DNA from: Acridotheres tristis | Taxonomy: Eukaryota; Chordata; Aves; Passeriformes; Sturnidae | Length of the DNA: 64,000 bases | Direction: 5' to 3' | NCBI GenBank assembly: GCA_037013685.1 | Contig: CM072894.1 | Coordinates: 24,117,529-24,181,528, forward strand | In this document: one piece after another, positions 12,501 to 26,519 of the stretch | Position numbering within the stretch: position 1 is the first letter of the stretch | How the letters are laid out: every line of letters begins with the position of its first letter | Program-made: the position numbers and the translations under genes | Notes under the pieces: model-generated | What the model saw: only the letters and a program-made list of their open reading frames with translations | Told to the model about the DNA's origin: nothing | The model's database searches: none

Positions 12501-15500
12501 TTGTGCTGTGCTGGGTTGCACAGCTGGCTTCAGGCAAAACCCTTTATCATTGCTGGGGTGGGCAGCTGCTGCACGGATAGAGGGGACAAAATGATAAAGT
12601 CATGGTCATGCACTCCTGGATGCACTGGAGTTACCTGGGAGAACTGGACAGAGGAGTCCCCTGCTCTCTGCCACCAGCTGTGCATTCAGTAATGCTGAGC
12701 ATCAAAGGCTGAGTTCCTTCAACCACAAGCTAAAAGCCCTCGTTCAAGAAGAGTGGCAGACAAGGCTCTGTCCTGCCAAGTGCCGAGTCGGGATGTGAGC
12801 AGGAGCTTAAAGTATTTCATATGAGAAACTCTGGTAAATGCAAAAGCTTTTATACCCCAAGGCAACCATTTAAACACTGAATTACTAATTCTGCCTCAAA
12901 ACTTTCCCATTCCTCAGATCCCCTGGTGGTTGGCTTATGCTTTAACTCTCCATTAAGCATCTGCTACTGGCTCTAGTGGGTAAGAGCCCATCAGCTCCAT
13001 GCTCAGTGCAGCACTTCCATGGGCAGAGATGAAAAAGCTTTTAAGTCCTAATTAGTCAAGAAAATCCAGCACCATCAGGATCAAACCCACATTGGCCATC
13101 ACTTGTCATGGATTCTGTAGCAGATAGGAAGAGGTGGCATTGTCCCTGGGAAAGGAAGTCTCTTTTCCTTAATACTGGTGTAACCTAACAGCTGGTGAGG
13201 GCTAAGGGAGACACACAGGCAGCTCTGGTAATGCTACAACATCACTTCATTGTGTCATGGCAGTGAAACAAAGGACAAGGAAAATCGGTACCAAATCCCA
13301 TTAGCTAGAAGATGGATCAGAAATATCCCAGCAAGCCTGGGGAATGGAAAAGACAGATGTGTATGGCCTGGGAGTCTGAAGAGACATATGACCCTTGGCC
13401 ACAGCTGACATGCTATGGCTTTGTGTCTGTTAAGGGATGGAGTTTGCATTTCTTGCTACATCCCCTCTCACCAAGGATATTTTCAGTGGAGGGGGTGGTG
13501 GGAGGAAATTATCCTCTAAGAGATATGGATGCTCATGTCCACAGACAGCAAGCTGGTGCCCTAAAGTTCCAAGTAGTGGAAAACAAAATCAATGGCAAAG
13601 CTGAATACCCACATTTATCTGTTTTTCCCTGGTGAACTTCCCTCAGCCACCCACAAGTCCTGGACCTTGCTCTGTGCTGCAGGCAGCAGAGCATGACTGG
13701 GGAGGGTTGATCCCCAGCTTCTTCTCAGGTGTGAGCTATGAAGGAAATCACTTGGGTGGAAAATGGCATGTGCTACCTCTTACATTTTTCAAGTCTCTTT
13801 TTCTCATTCAGTGAGGAAAATATACCCCTCTCTTCTGGAATAAATCACAGACACAATCTTCAATTATAGAACTTGTGCTTTTCCCCCTCCCACATCTCCC
13901 CCCAATGACTGCTGCAGTTTTATATCTGACAAAAATAGCCATCCAGACCTCCAAAGGGAGGAGCTTGTATTTCTCCCTCTGGCCATCTTCAGCAGCTGCC
14001 AGCTCTGCACCACAATTGAGAGGAGAGAAGATTCACCTGAGATTTGGTACTCAGGCCGCTTAAAAACAGCACGGTGGGAGCAGCAGCATGGAAGTTACAC
14101 TCCTGCCTGCTCTGCTACTGTACTCTGGAGAAAACAGGACACAGGATATGCTTCCTGTCTGGGGAAAGCTTGTAGCAGCCTGGGAAAGAAAGCATGACCT
14201 TTTCCTTAAAGGAAATGCAATTCGTGGAGAGGAATAGGGAGGAAAAGTCCAGGCTGCATTTTTTTCCCTTAAAAACAGTGTCATGCAGCTGTACCTCATC
14301 TCGCTTTCTCCCCTGTGTTTAAAACTGATCTCTATTTATTTAGCAATGCCACATTTTAAAGTGTTTCATACCTCTCTGCCAACCCATTGTTGCTCCAGTC
14401 AGTCATGAACCTTCTGACACAAGTCAGAGGCTGTCGAAATGAAAGGTTTCATTCATTGCGAGCAAAGGAAGCCAGAGGAGGTACCTTGAGAGCAGAAGGG
14501 CTCAGCTCATGCTCTGTTTCCAGCTCACAAATGGTTATGTCCCCAGGATGCAGAGATTAGGCATCTCTCACAGAACGTGGGAGGAGGAGGAAGAGTCTTA
14601 GTCTGAGATTCACAGATTTTAATGGATTCCAGAAGGGGAAATTTTTTACCCAGGAGCAACAGCAAAGTTCAGAGAAATGTAAAAGCATTTATCTCCCCAG
14701 TTATATTCCTGCCTGCCAAAAGCAGGAGGGGTGATTTACTCCTCCTTGGTACAAAGAGTCCCTTATGGATCATTAATCCACAGGGGGAATGAGCTGAGGA
14801 GCCACAGACATCTTTTCTTAATGTGCAAGAACCTTGAATCAACAGGAAGTTTTCTTTGAGAGCATACAAGATCAGTTTATCTTTATTTGCTCCCCACTAC
14901 CCCCAGTCTTCAATAGTGTTTCCTACAAGAGTTCTCATTACCACTGATAAATCATTTTGCCTTCATTAAAATCTGTGGTGATAGTAGATGAGGCTGTTGT
15001 GAGCTAAATCAAGGCATTTGAAGCAGAGTAGTATTAAAAATTTAAGATCTGAAATCAGCAAATTCTGATACAAAATCCAATAAAACCAATATGAACAATC
15101 TCATGTTCCAGGGTACAAGTATCTCAACAACACTGATTTCAGCACTGCAATGGCAGCTTGCAATAAGTAAGGTATTTCCTGAGAAACTCTGCAGAAATGG
15201 GAAGGACCCAGAAATAGTCGACTGTTTACAGCCAGGACCTCAGGTGATCTCAGGTGATGAAGTTTTCTACTTACAGCTAGAGCTGTGCAGAAAACATGCA
15301 CCAAAACTTATGGTAGGAAGGGAGTTAGATCTGGTGGACACCACTTGTTAAATTTTCTCATTTCTTTAGGAGTACCAAAAAGAAAAATAGTCTCATTTTG
15401 TCTCGCTTTGACTATGTGAAAGCACCTGAAAATATTTCTATAATGTCTCAAATGCTAAGTGAGGAACATTATAGACTGTGTCTATATATATTCACAATAT

Positions 15501-16874
15501 GGAGACATTTACAATATGCCACTGTTCTGTGGTGGCTGGCATTTTATATTCTTTACCTCGGCAAAAAAGAAGTGCAGCAGGGAATTACACTTCTGTATTC
15601 AAATGTCCCAAGAAGAACTCCATGCTTAGATTTGCCAGGTTCCACATAAGTCTACTAAATACACATCCTTGTAACTGTAAATGACTTACAAGATCAGAAA
15701 TGTGCATGAAAGGGAAAACACAGAGCTGGCTGGTGTCCTTGAGTTTTATGCTCTCGTGTGTGTCTGCATGTACACATAGCATCCTTTATTTTGGCTCTTT
15801 GTCACACAGTTAGGCTTTGACAAACTGAGAAGTATTAAGATTAGAACAATCATATTTACATGTATTACCACCTGCTACTTCATTTCTCCATGGTGCTTAA
15901 ATGTTCAGGCATGTGGTTTTGAAACACAGTACCTTTAATGCACTTAAAAACCCTGCTGGATTTCCAGCTCTCTTTGATCTCCACAGTCTAAGGACTATCT
16001 CAGAGAATACAAATAAATGTGTTTAGGGGAAAAATATTTTCAAGGAGAAACCCCTAAAGTCCTTCCAGCTTGATATGCATTACCAGTTGATGTCATACTT
16101 AAGGCTGTTTTTTGCATTTTATCTTCATGCTTCAGGAGGCTGAAATCTCTATCCAGAATCAGCAGCTTGATAAGGTAACTTGAGAAGACAGATGTGATCA
16201 GTGCCACATGAGCACCAAAGTGTCAAATAATTATTTGGTGATTCTTGTTTAGAAAAGAGATGGATAGAGAGATCATCCTGTCCTGAGAAATTTACAGAGT
16301 AAGCAAAGTAAAAAGAATACACTTTTGCAATGAAGAAGACTACAGTCTTCTTTTGTCAAGAGGAAATGGGAAGGATGTGAGTGGAAAGCTTGCTATTAAT
16401 CATGAGTAGGAAGGAGACATTAATTTGAGAGCTGGAAACAGAGGAAACACTCAGATAACCAAGGGTATGAAAAAACCAGCTTTTTCTGGGGGCTCTACAA
16501 CACCATCTTTTCCATCTCTCACCGTGCCAAGTCACCACATGGCACTACCCTCGTGGTAATGGCTTGGATTTGTACTAATTTCAAATTGTCTCCTGTACAG
16601 CAAGTACAAATTAGGTCTGGGTTCTTGGGTCGGGGTGAGGTGAGGTATTTTGAGGAACCAGATCCATTCAGTTATAGCAAAGGTAAGATACAAGGGTATT
16701 TTTCACTTTTTAAAGGATGTTGATGGGTCAGTCACTACCTATTGCTTGAGCTGTAGGTATGACAAGCAGACAGCTCTTCCTGGGAGGTAGTAAAGTGCCA
16801 AAGGCAATCGCCAAGGTTTCAAAAGAATTTTCTTCACATTAGGTGGACACAGACTTCATAGGAAGGACCTACCT
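9565..16874. other. Non-coding stretch, no gene seen
   Basis: About 7.3 kb without a supportable gene. A stretch with higher GC at about 11.2-14.3 kb contains several open frames of 60-107 codons on both strands, none with domain or splice support. An (ATTT)n tract lies at 10779-10799. No transposable element was recognised. Confidence 0.65.
10779..10799. repeat. (ATTT)n microsatellite
   Basis: Five tandem attt units within an AT-rich surrounding. Confidence 0.85.
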
Positions 16875-17012
16875 ATAATCATGGAATGGGATGGGGTGGA
16901 AGGGACCTTAAAGACCATCTGTTTCCAACCACACCCCCACAGTCATCTTCCACTAGACCATACTGCTCAAAGTCCCAGCCAGCCTGGCCTTCTTCTGACC
17001 TGGTGGTGTCCT
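16875..17012 (-). mobile_element. CR1 LINE 3' fragment
   Basis: The + strand reads as the reverse complement of the CR1 3' end: aatcatggaatggg, then ggaagggaccttaaag, then a ttccaacc block, cttccactagacca, tgctcaaagtcccagcc and agcctggcctt. These are the characteristic CR1 terminal blocks in the right order. Only about 140 bases survive, so the copy is 5'-truncated, as is usual for CR1. The boundary near 17012 is approximate. Confidence 0.92.
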
Positions 17013-18774
17013 TCTTGGTTTTGGTGATGTTAGCAGAAGCTGTTCACTCCACTCTTCTTCAAGGTTGGAGCAGGGATAGGTTGAGTAATGGGAAAAGTGA
17101 CAGTGTTCAGAGCACACTGAGTGGTTGTGCAAAAAAGTGAAGAAAAACCCTTTTTTCCCAATGCAAAGGGGAAGCTGGAACTTGGTTCCCAACTGCAGAT
17201 TTGTTTCCTGGTGAACTCAACACTTTATGCTGGGTTTTCTGTAGAGAGAGATACAGCCTAATTCTGTGTATAGCCCCTCTTTCCACCAAAAGCTCAATTA
17301 CCATTAGTAACTGGTAGCATAGCTTCTTTAAACTAAAGAAAAGTCCCTATGAGTTCAGTGTGGGGGAAACTGGATTTGTATGCAATAGAGTCCAAAATCA
17401 AAGGCCATCAACGTAATTATGGAAATTCAAGAGAGACAATCATGTGATTCAGAATGTAAAAAGCTTGTCCCAGTTGTAAATAAAAATTGCTATGTGATTA
17501 CAGGAAAGAACTGGAGAGGGGAGGTGTTTCATAGCAAGCTGTGAAGATGAGAGAGCAAAGAGAAATCAATAGAGAAGAGGGAGAGTGCAAGAGAGGGCAA
17601 CTCCCAAAGGAAACAAAGCCTCAGCCCAGATGGTGACAGGAAAAGATCTATGTCTTCCTGTCCTGTTCCTTTCTTCCTTCCCAGCACTGTGGAAGATCCT
17701 TGAGAGAAGGGGAGAAATGGCATTTAACAGCTGGGACTGTGTATGTCTGGTAAATTCAGATATGACCATTTATTTACTTGTGGGCTAAGAAAGGGACAGA
17801 CAGGTAGGATTGGGAGGTGCAAAGGATATCTGAACTAGACAACACGAGAGAGCAGGTGTGAGAGAAGCCACAGATGCATCAAGGATTTAATTTCCTGCTT
17901 TCTTTTTTGGATGGGACTGGGACTGTGCTCATTACACTTGCAAGAACCATTCATAGTTAGAAGAGCAACTTCAGCTAGCTCATGAGTGCTGGTTATAAAG
18001 TTTCAGGAAATAAAAGATTAGACTGTTTAATAATAAATTGGTAAACTGGCCCTAATATATGCTAAGAAAATCTTGAAAGCAGAATTCAACAATATATTCT
18101 AGGAGATAGAAATAAAATATAAAATCCAGTATGTAATTTTAAACATCAGAATTTTTGAAGATGTACACAAGTTTTCTGAACTCTTGGATGACTACGTTTT
18201 TATGGTAACTCTTCACAATCCACTAGAAATTTTTTCTCCTCTACTCGTTCATACATATTAATCACTTGTGTTTAAGTGATTTGTGGTTTATTTGTCTCAC
18301 CTAAGGATTATTTGGTTTATCTAAAGTCAGCCATGAAACTTTGCTTTTTCATCCCTTCTTAAGTGACAGAAATTTTTGAAATATCCAATTAGCAGACAAG
18401 AAGCATCTTGCTTTTGTCTTGGTAAGAGCACTTTTCAAAGAAAATGACATGAACAACAGAGAAGTTTGCCTACCAAAAAAAAAGTTACAGTTCTCTAAAA
18501 TCTCTTCCAGTATAAATTAATCTTCTCAACTGTTTGAGGGGGACACAGAATTATGTAATGTGATTGAACTGATTCTTGAGTAAGTATTTTGTTGCCAAAT
18601 GAGGGTCATTTTTTAAAATAATAACTTTAATTTCAGTATGAATATACTAATATGATCAATGTTTCTAGAAAACTGTCCTAAAGATGCAACTAAAAAATTC
18701 TCCGAGCACAGATAAGCTAGAAGAGGAAAATAAACCTGAACAAATAAAACCATATACGTAGTGGAAGGGGTGGG

Positions 18775-18870
18775 GGTATAAATACATATGTCTCTGTATA
18801 CATATGCATACAGATATAGGGTATATTGTATATACATGCACTCTGGGTGTGTATATATGTGTGTATAGGC
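18775..18870. repeat. TA/TG-rich low-complexity tract
   Basis: Degenerate runs of tatata, catatg and gtgtgtata words over about 95 bases. Probably an eroded dinucleotide repeat. Confidence 0.7.
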
Positions 18871-21800
18871 AGAATTCAACCCCCTTTTTCTAGGTTTGGT
18901 GATACTAAAAGAGTCTCTGCTTGCAACTCTAAACACCTACACATATGTAAGGATTTGATGTCTGATTCTGCATGGCTGTGACCTTGTCACACATGTATGG
19001 TGTGGACTGCCTCACAAAACTAGATATTTTAAACATGTAGTCCTCAGTAAAATAGGCATTTATCACTCACAATAACAAAGAACTGTCTCAGGGTGTGTTC
19101 AAAGCCCCCCTGCAACTTACTGATAAAAAGCTTAACTCTGTTTCAGGGCTTATCTGGAGAAAAAAGAGGTAGAGACCCTCATGAAATAACTGAATTTTTT
19201 CCCTCTTAAGACGGAAAAGAGAGGCAGAGGAAAGTAAAGAAAAACAACTTTAAAACCATAATGCAGCAGAACAAGTTTAACCCATTGAGAGTTTAAGTGA
19301 AGTTTTCTGCTTCATCAGGAAGAACCCTGTGGTGAAACATATGTCAGAAGAGAAGAAGATATGAGAAACTGGCCTCCTTTGCATATGAGATGATTAATTA
19401 AGAGGAAAATGACTTAGCCAGCTGTCTCATTGGTGAAACTACACGTGCAAGGTACATCTGCAATAAGGGAGCAGTATAGCACAGGCAGTGCATTTGATTT
19501 CCATGCTAACATAGCAGAGATAGGAATCTGGTGTGAACTAGATTGTGCTGACTCTTGGAGAAACAGAGGAGTCCAGGTCTTATTTCAGCCTCAAATTTTG
19601 AGCTGCATGTCTGTTATAGCATTTCAGTGTTGGTACTTGATGCAGTTGAGTTATCAGTTACAGATAAATTATCCAGAGAAGAGAGGCCTTTCCTCCATTT
19701 GCGTTCATTCATTGTTGGCAAACAAAGCCTGATTTCTCCAAATGACACTTTTCTCCATTCTCCACGTAGTTTTTCAGAATGCTTAGCAGCTGGTGAATTT
19801 TTCATTTATTCATTACAGGAGTAATGCTGTCAAATTCATCTGACTTAGAAAATTAAGTAAGTAAAACACAATTGTCTGCTGCCTGCATACTTGCCCTCCT
19901 AAGGTGTTCCTGTATTCTTGTCACTATGGCATCTGGGTTTTTCACGCATTTTCTATCACCACTTGTATGTGAAGCAAAAAATTGTAAACAAAGTTCCTAC
20001 TTATGCCAAACATGGTTTTCAAAAGTTTTCTGATCTTTCAGTGGGAAACAAGCAGTCCAGTTGCTAAATAACTTCTGAGCTATGTGTTTTCCCTAAGCAT
20101 GCCTTACAAAACTGGGGAATTAGAGTTGTTGCCGCAGTGAATCTACCGGAATCAAACCAACTCCTACCTCCACAGCTTTTCCCAGCTAAAAGCTGCTTCA
20201 CCAGCAGTGTCTATGGAAAGCAGTCATTTCTCTCCCGCCTGCAATCTCTCCTCTTTACCAGCCTTTTGAAGAAGAGGTGACTGTACAGCACCTAGCACAA
20301 TCAGATCCCTCTGTTGGCTTGAATTTCTCTACACTATAGGAATACTAATCCCTCCCCAACAATAGAGACAGGCACTGCACAGAGCACACACACAAACAGA
20401 CTTTCATTAGAGAATGCAGTCCTGAAAGCCTGTTTTACAAAAGACTTTGCTGATTGGACTCAGTCATTTGAACAGCTATGGATACAAGGTATATTACACA
20501 AGAGGCTAGAAAGAAAGGTGCAGCAGTATCAGACACTGCATAATTCTGTAATATTAACAGGCTTAAGCACACAACTAGCCATAACCTGAATCTTTAACAT
20601 CTACTATGTAATTTATTTTTTTTTAATGATACCCAGCAATGCTGAAAATCATGTATTTTAAAACTGCAGACTCCTATTTGGGTCGACATTCTCCCTATTC
20701 TCTCCAGCTCAGTGGTTTGCCAACATTTCTGCTGTTAATTACTGAAATTTCAGGTGCCTTCTGAGCCTTTCAATTCCCAGACTTTCACATAAATATGTCA
20801 GACAATGAGGGTGTCAGGAGAGCTCTGGGGTATAAAGCCAAATTTTCCAATTCATATGCACAGTGGTGGGAAACAAACATACAAGCAGAAACATTCAATT
20901 TACATAAATGATTGTAGGATATGTTTTGAGATTTTTGTGCTAAAAATGAGAGGTTATTATAATCTGTAGGTTTCCTTGTGTATAAAAGCTCACAGGTTTA
21001 CTAGTGAAGACCAGATTTCATAATCAATAGCCTCTGTTTTTGTTTATCACTTACTGTCACAGTCAAGCACTTCTGTTGATTAAGGGCAATGAAATCACAT
21101 ATATTGCCAAGGTGAGAATAACATGATTAAAAACCTAAAGGGCTCATTCAAGGCTTTTCACAAGCCCTGTGTGAAAGGCAAGTGATATTGCTCCAGCAAA
21201 TACAAAAGAACCGGTTTGCAGCCCCAAAATATATCTCATTATGAGTTAAAGATGTGGCAAGGCTGTTCTCAGAACCACACTCCCCATTCACAGCCAGAAG
21301 TTGCTCTGCCTTTATCTGAGGCCACCTTTGCAAGGTCTCAGCCCCCCACAGGGACAGCCACACATACGTGACTCATTTTGCCAGAAGCTCTGACTGTCAC
21401 TGGGGCAGGTGGAGAAGCTTGGGCTCGTGGGGCCATGACCTCCTGCTTGTAAAACAGAGGCAGCACCAGACTCTGCTGCCCTAAGCAGGGCAGTGCCTGG
21501 GTTACTGCTGGAGGACAGCTGGCAGTGCAGAAGGAGTGCATACAGCTCAAGAAGGCTGGCTTTGCTTCACCCTCTTCCTCACCCTCTTCCTCCCTCTGCA
21601 GCTGGGGCATGGCCCGAGGATCAGACTTGCTCCTTGGTTTCCTTTTGGGCCAACTCTTGTGTTGCACACATCACACTGCTTCCCTATCCCCCCAGGAAGG
21701 AGACCTCATCCGTTGATGGGTGATGAGGAACAGAAGCCTCCACAAACTGCTCTCCTTAACCACTAACTCCTTTGACAGCTGGCATTTGGAGTATAGGAGA

Positions 21801-22861
21801 CCCCAGATAAACATTCCGAGCCTGCCTGGTACAGATGAAATCCTGTAAATTGCACTGCACCTTCTCCAAAGGGGTGAACACCTCTGACCCATAAAGATGG
21901 CTTGGCACAGATCAGTGCCTCCCCAGGCTGAACCATTGACTTGGTGACGCTTATTGTCCTAATCCTTCACCTCCTTTGAACTGTCCCACTGCCTCAAAAT
22001 AGGGTCACTGCAGTCTAAAAGGAAGAGGGCAAAAGCTGCCAGCTGAACTGAGATTGCCAAACCTGTGGAGTTCCTCAGGTTTCATAGTTAAGTCAGGCAG
22101 CTCCTGCTTGTTCATCTGAGCAGGAAGCAAATGCATCACAGTTAGTGTCTCCCTCACGTCTGCTATGTGTGTAGAGAGCCCACTCAGATATCTGGTGCAT
22201 ATCTGAGCTGGGCATGGGAAGTGCCCAAGGTGAGGTGGTGGGGCATCCCCATAGAGAGGCAGAATACAAGTACAGCATTCACAGAGTTGAATATTTAAAA
22301 TCTGAAACAGTGCATGCACCCTGCCCCAGATTGACAGGATCATACTGCATTTATAGAATGAATAAAAATTCCTTATCAGCCGTGGGTGAATACAAGGAGA
22401 TAAGCAAAATACATGAGCAATTAGGTGACTTAACACTGTTCAGTTTACATCGGTTGGCAGCTGCTCTGTGGTCTCACCTGCAGGTATTCAGAAAAGAATT
22501 AATATGTTCAGTATAGTCAAAAGCTTTTGATGATGTTTTTATGCATTTTCACACCCATCTCACAGATTTTCACTGTGGCTATGAAGCTAATTTGTTTTCC
22601 CAATTATTCTGCCTCTCTGGCAAACATCTGCTGTCCATGCTGCACAGTGCCTGTCAATACACTGAACTTCCAATTGTTTCTTGTCTTGTTTCTTGCAAAA
22701 ATAGCAGGAATTTTACTAGGAAATAACACCCTTTTCCCAAAGACTTTCCCTCAAAACCTTAACCATTATCAATGCACCAAACCTGAATTATACAGAAATA
22801 TGGTATTATTAGACTTCCCTCTAACTTTTGTTCCTAATCTATAAATTTGATCCATCTAATT

Positions 22862-22900
22862 AAAAAACAAAATAAAACAAAACAAAAAAGTCCAACAAAA
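22862..22900. repeat. A-rich tract with AAAAC/AAAAT units
   Basis: Nearly pure A on the + strand interrupted by single C or T. No attached retroposon body was recognised. Confidence 0.75.
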
Positions 22901-24229
22901 GACAATATATTGTGACTATTTTTCAGCCATAATACTTCTAGCTGGATTGCAAGCAATTTATTTTCATGGAGAGAAACATGTGATCTTAAAATAGTTCAAG
23001 TTGAGAATTCCTGTCCACATTTTGGAAAAAAACCCAGGAGAACCTGATTCATCTGTCCTTTTTCATTATGAGCAGACAAAAGGCCCCATGGGGCACTAAC
23101 TTTTCATCTGGTTTCCCCCTAGGGCCTTCTGTGAGGTCTGACAATCTGGGTCTGCCAGAGAGGCTGTTTGTGATGTATTCAGGACTGTAGAGCTGGTCCT
23201 GGATGTGTCTCTTGGCCAAGCCTGTCACTAAGTATACAAGATTGGGTCTGGACTCTTGCTGATATTTCACAATACATGAGAAGAACCTCAGTGAGTCATG
23301 ACCACCCTCCTGGACATGCTTGGAGAGCACCAATAGTAGTAATTTACACAAGCTTTGCCAATCCTAAGCTCTCAGAATGCTGAATAAGCCTGCCTGTATC
23401 TTTCCTGGCTATAACAGAAAACAAGCTGCAATAGAAAACAAGCTATAATATTCTAAACTGCAGAACAAAGTAGAATAAAATATAAAGGTAACATCTAATA
23501 TTTCTTGTTTGTTAGAACCTGCAAAAAGGTCTAAAGGATTACTAGAAATTGCTGGTTAGGATTCCAGAGATTCTGCTTGCTGTGTCTTTTCTGCTGGATC
23601 AGCCTGCCTCATTCAAAGCTGGGGAAACATTGTCAGTGGCTACAGCCATACAGAACAAATACCCTTACAGCAGTATCTGGATCAAACCCTGAATTGCAGG
23701 CTGCTCCCAGCAATGCTCTCTGTACTTTCTGCCTTCATTACTGATACCATGATATGATAAACAATTCTGCTATTGGCAGTTTATTTATTAAAAATAGAAC
23801 AAACATACTTCCTTGAATTAAAACAAGGAAGATTACACTAAAGCCATAAGAAAAATTTTAAAAAAAGATATATGCAGCACCAAAAGCTCAAGAGTTTTTC
23901 TCAGCTTATCAAATCATAATCCACCCCCTTTTCTTCACCTTTCTTTTTAATACTGTCCCAGAATGAACACTATGATATTGCAGCTGAGCCTCTGTGCTCA
24001 CTTGACTGTTCGGGCCAAATTGTCTCTTTTAAAATATTCTGAAATATGCAGAATTACACAAATAGAGGTCTTGCCCTCCTGTACCCGCTCCTGCTGAAAA
24101 ACCAATTTGCTTGTCCTTAAACCCATGTTTCTAAATTTCCAGGAGCAGAAACACACTGTGGCTTTAAATATAGACTGTCAGTTTGTGGCTTGAGTCTCAT
24201 GTTACACACAGACAGCTTGAGACTCTGAA

Positions 24230-24880
24230 GGCGAGTTGGGCAGCACCATTACTATCTTAGAAAAGCGTCAGTACGCTTTCAAAATGCTCTATAACTTCAT
24301 TCCTGAAGGCGGGGGGAGGGAAAAACATTCAAATGGAACTTTTCTGAGCTGGGCTTTAGGCGGAAACGTTACTAACTTTGCTTGGTCCTATTCGGGAGCC
24401 AGAGTTTGCAGAGCCTGTTTCAGTTCTTCCCTTACACACGCGCACAAACAAACACAAAGAATTTAGAAAGAAAACAGCTTCTTCACAACTTTTTGCTTTC
24501 AGGATTAGTCTCAGGCATTCCTTTTTTTTTTAATTTTTTTTTTCCCATACGAAATGAATTAGAGAATCTTTTCCTTAAGCGACGGACGGATAAATCCACT
24601 CTTATTGTAAGGGGGGAGGGGGGTAAGGTACTCACGTGGTTGAGATGTCGCATTGTTTTGGGAACTCATAATTTACGCCTTTGAAAAATGCCTTATTTGT
24701 GTTGACAGTCTCTCTTCCCTGCTCAAAACTGACGGCGGGATTGAACAGAACAGCTGGAAGAACCCAGGAAAATGCTCTTCTTGTTCGGGCTCTCCTTGCC
24801 TGGCTCCTGACCCCTTTACAACTGGAAAAGGAAACAGCACATGTGTCATTCTCTTTTGCCTCTGTAGCTCACATGAGCGG
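24230..24880. promoter_or_regulatory. CpG-enriched segment, candidate promoter or regulatory element
   Basis: By hand count there are about 20 CpG dinucleotides in roughly 700 bases at about 45% GC, an observed/expected ratio near 0.55-0.6. Most other parts of the window of that size show only a few. CpGs are spread throughout (for example aggcggaaacg, cacgcgcac, gcgacggacgg, gacggcggg). Two G-run blocks lie at about 24308-24320 and 24611-24623. A TATA-like tttaaata sits just upstream for the + strand at 24163-24170. On the - strand a GTGAGT donor hexamer occupies 24630-24635, so a first exon reading leftwards and ending at 24636 is possible; on the + strand GG|GTAAGG occurs at 24621-24628. 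No convincing coding frame is present. It could also be a CpG-rich enhancer or a relic of an older element. Confidence 0.35.
24522..24543. repeat. Poly-T tract
   Basis: Two T-runs separated by AA inside the CpG-enriched segment. Confidence 0.85.
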
Positions 24881-26421
24881 GGAGGGGCACACATTTGCAG
24901 ATAGCAGTAACTGTATTCAAGTTTTGCAAGTTGGATGTATTCCACCCCTTTGCTTTTATTAGCCAGCAACCAGTGGAAAGAAAATGCTCTTTTCATTCTT
25001 AGCCAAATGTAGACGCACCTATTAAATCCACCTCCCAAACCCCTATCCACTGCTGTTGATGTTATTTATTTTAAGTGCAAAACTTGCTGCTGACTCCCTT
25101 TCCTAAAATGTCTACCATTAGTGGGTAAGATTGTAATTTTTATTTTTCAAATTTCAATTTTTGTTGCTCATCATTCCCCTTAATACTCACAGTCTGACTG
25201 ATTCTGTCCTTTTAACAGGTGAAAATTGAGGATGGCATTTAATGGGTCAAAGTAGTTACATCAGCATATACCATGAATCTACACTGTGCTCAAAACAAGG
25301 AGGAACCTGTGGCTACAGCTCAGGCTGAGGCACAGGTAACTCCAGTCATGGCTCTGACACAGGCTTCCCATGGCACCTCTGGCAAAACACTTAATCTCTG
25401 TCCCAGTTTGCCTTTGGTAGAATAAAGATGAGACATCCGGTTTCTCCCTAGGCATGGTATTTTTATTTTGATACACAGGCAGGTGTTATTTAGAAATAAG
25501 ATGTATTTATTGGGCTGCAGAGGTTAGTTTGTGTACTCCACTGCAAGTTTTTCAGCCTGGGCTAGGGTGCCAGCTGCCCTGTTTATATAGCTTCCATTTA
25601 AAGCTCTCTGTTTGGCTGTCTGCACGCTGTGCTGCAGTCAGTGGCATGTAGTAAATGTAAGTGTGGATACACAGCCTGTACGTAGCTGACATGGACTGAG
25701 ACTTCTAGGTTATACCAGAATACAAGATGCATGTGCCTTAAACACTAAGAAGAGTGGACAAAAAGTTTCCATTTTCCTGGCGTCTCTTATTGAGTCAGGG
25801 TCAATTAACAGCCTGCCTGTGACAGCAGAAACACAGTAACCATAGGCATGGAAGTGGAAAAAAAAAAAGAGTAATGAAATTCAGGCTGGGACCATCCTGT
25901 TTTGCAAAATTGTCACAGGATATTTCTGTGAAATCATCTCAGTGACCTCCTACAAGAAGTCAGTGCCGTGAACTTGGCTCACAGTATTTATTTAACAGCT
26001 ATAGGATGGAAAGAACAGTGACTTATTTACATGCCAACAGCAACTAACAGCTTGTTTGTGAACATGGATTCAGTAAACGACTTAAACGACTTTGGTCAGC
26101 ATTTCCACACTCTGGGCTTGTGGTAGAGAGCTCTGGAACATTTAGTGATAGAGCAAAGCAAGGCACAAAACAAAGACAGGGAAATAATAGGAAAAACTCC
26201 TGACGTTGCTGCACTGGCATCAGCTCTATAGCGTGACATTCATTTACTCTTGATAGCTTTCCTATGAAAATCCTGATGGGCATGCTTTTGATTACTGCTT
26301 TTTCTATCTAAAAAACACAATGTGCACAAGTAAAATTGGGGCTTTCCATTCTGAGGCATGAGAACTGTTGTCATGCGAAGTTTTTTATTTCATTTAAATC
26401 TTTCATCATCATGATCAAGTT
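24881..26421. other. Non-coding stretch, nothing recognised
   Basis: About 1.5 kb with no supportable gene, RNA or mobile element. The short open frames on both strands lack any domain signature. Confidence 0.65.
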
Positions 26422-26518
26422 GGGTGGCCTTTGAGCAGCCTGGTCTAGTGTAAGATGTCAGGAGGGTTGTAACTAGATGATCTAACCCACACCAATGCAT
26501 GATTCTATGATTCTGTAA
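26422..26518 (+). mobile_element. CR1 LINE 3' terminal fragment
   Basis: Contains ggcctttgagcagcctggtc, tagtgtaagatgtc, ggagggttgtaactagatgatct and the terminal octamers gattctatgattctgt, which is the CR1 3' end in + orientation. The copy is short (about 97 bases) and has lost internal blocks between the gggttg and atgatct segments and the tail. Confidence 0.93.
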
Positions 26519-26519
26519 T

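Larger units (their letters stand above)
17013..24180. other. Non-coding stretch, no gene seen
   Basis: About 7.2 kb. The longest open frame is 143 codons at 22005-22436 on the - strand; it has no recognisable domain and no good splice sites at its edges. A TA/TG-rich tract lies at 18775-18870. A C-rich patch at 21340-21760 includes a doubled 12-base word (tcaccctcttcc) at 21567-21594. A 12-base word, agaaaacaagct, is repeated at 23416-23427 and 23433-23444. Confidence 0.65.

Noticed and set aside
22005..22436. 143-codon open frame on the - strand
   Set aside because: No domain and no splice sites at the edges; the composition looks like random translation.
22470..22500. CAG|GTGAGA donor-like word on the - strand
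   Set aside because: The context fits an acceptor better than a donor, and no open exon follows on either reading.
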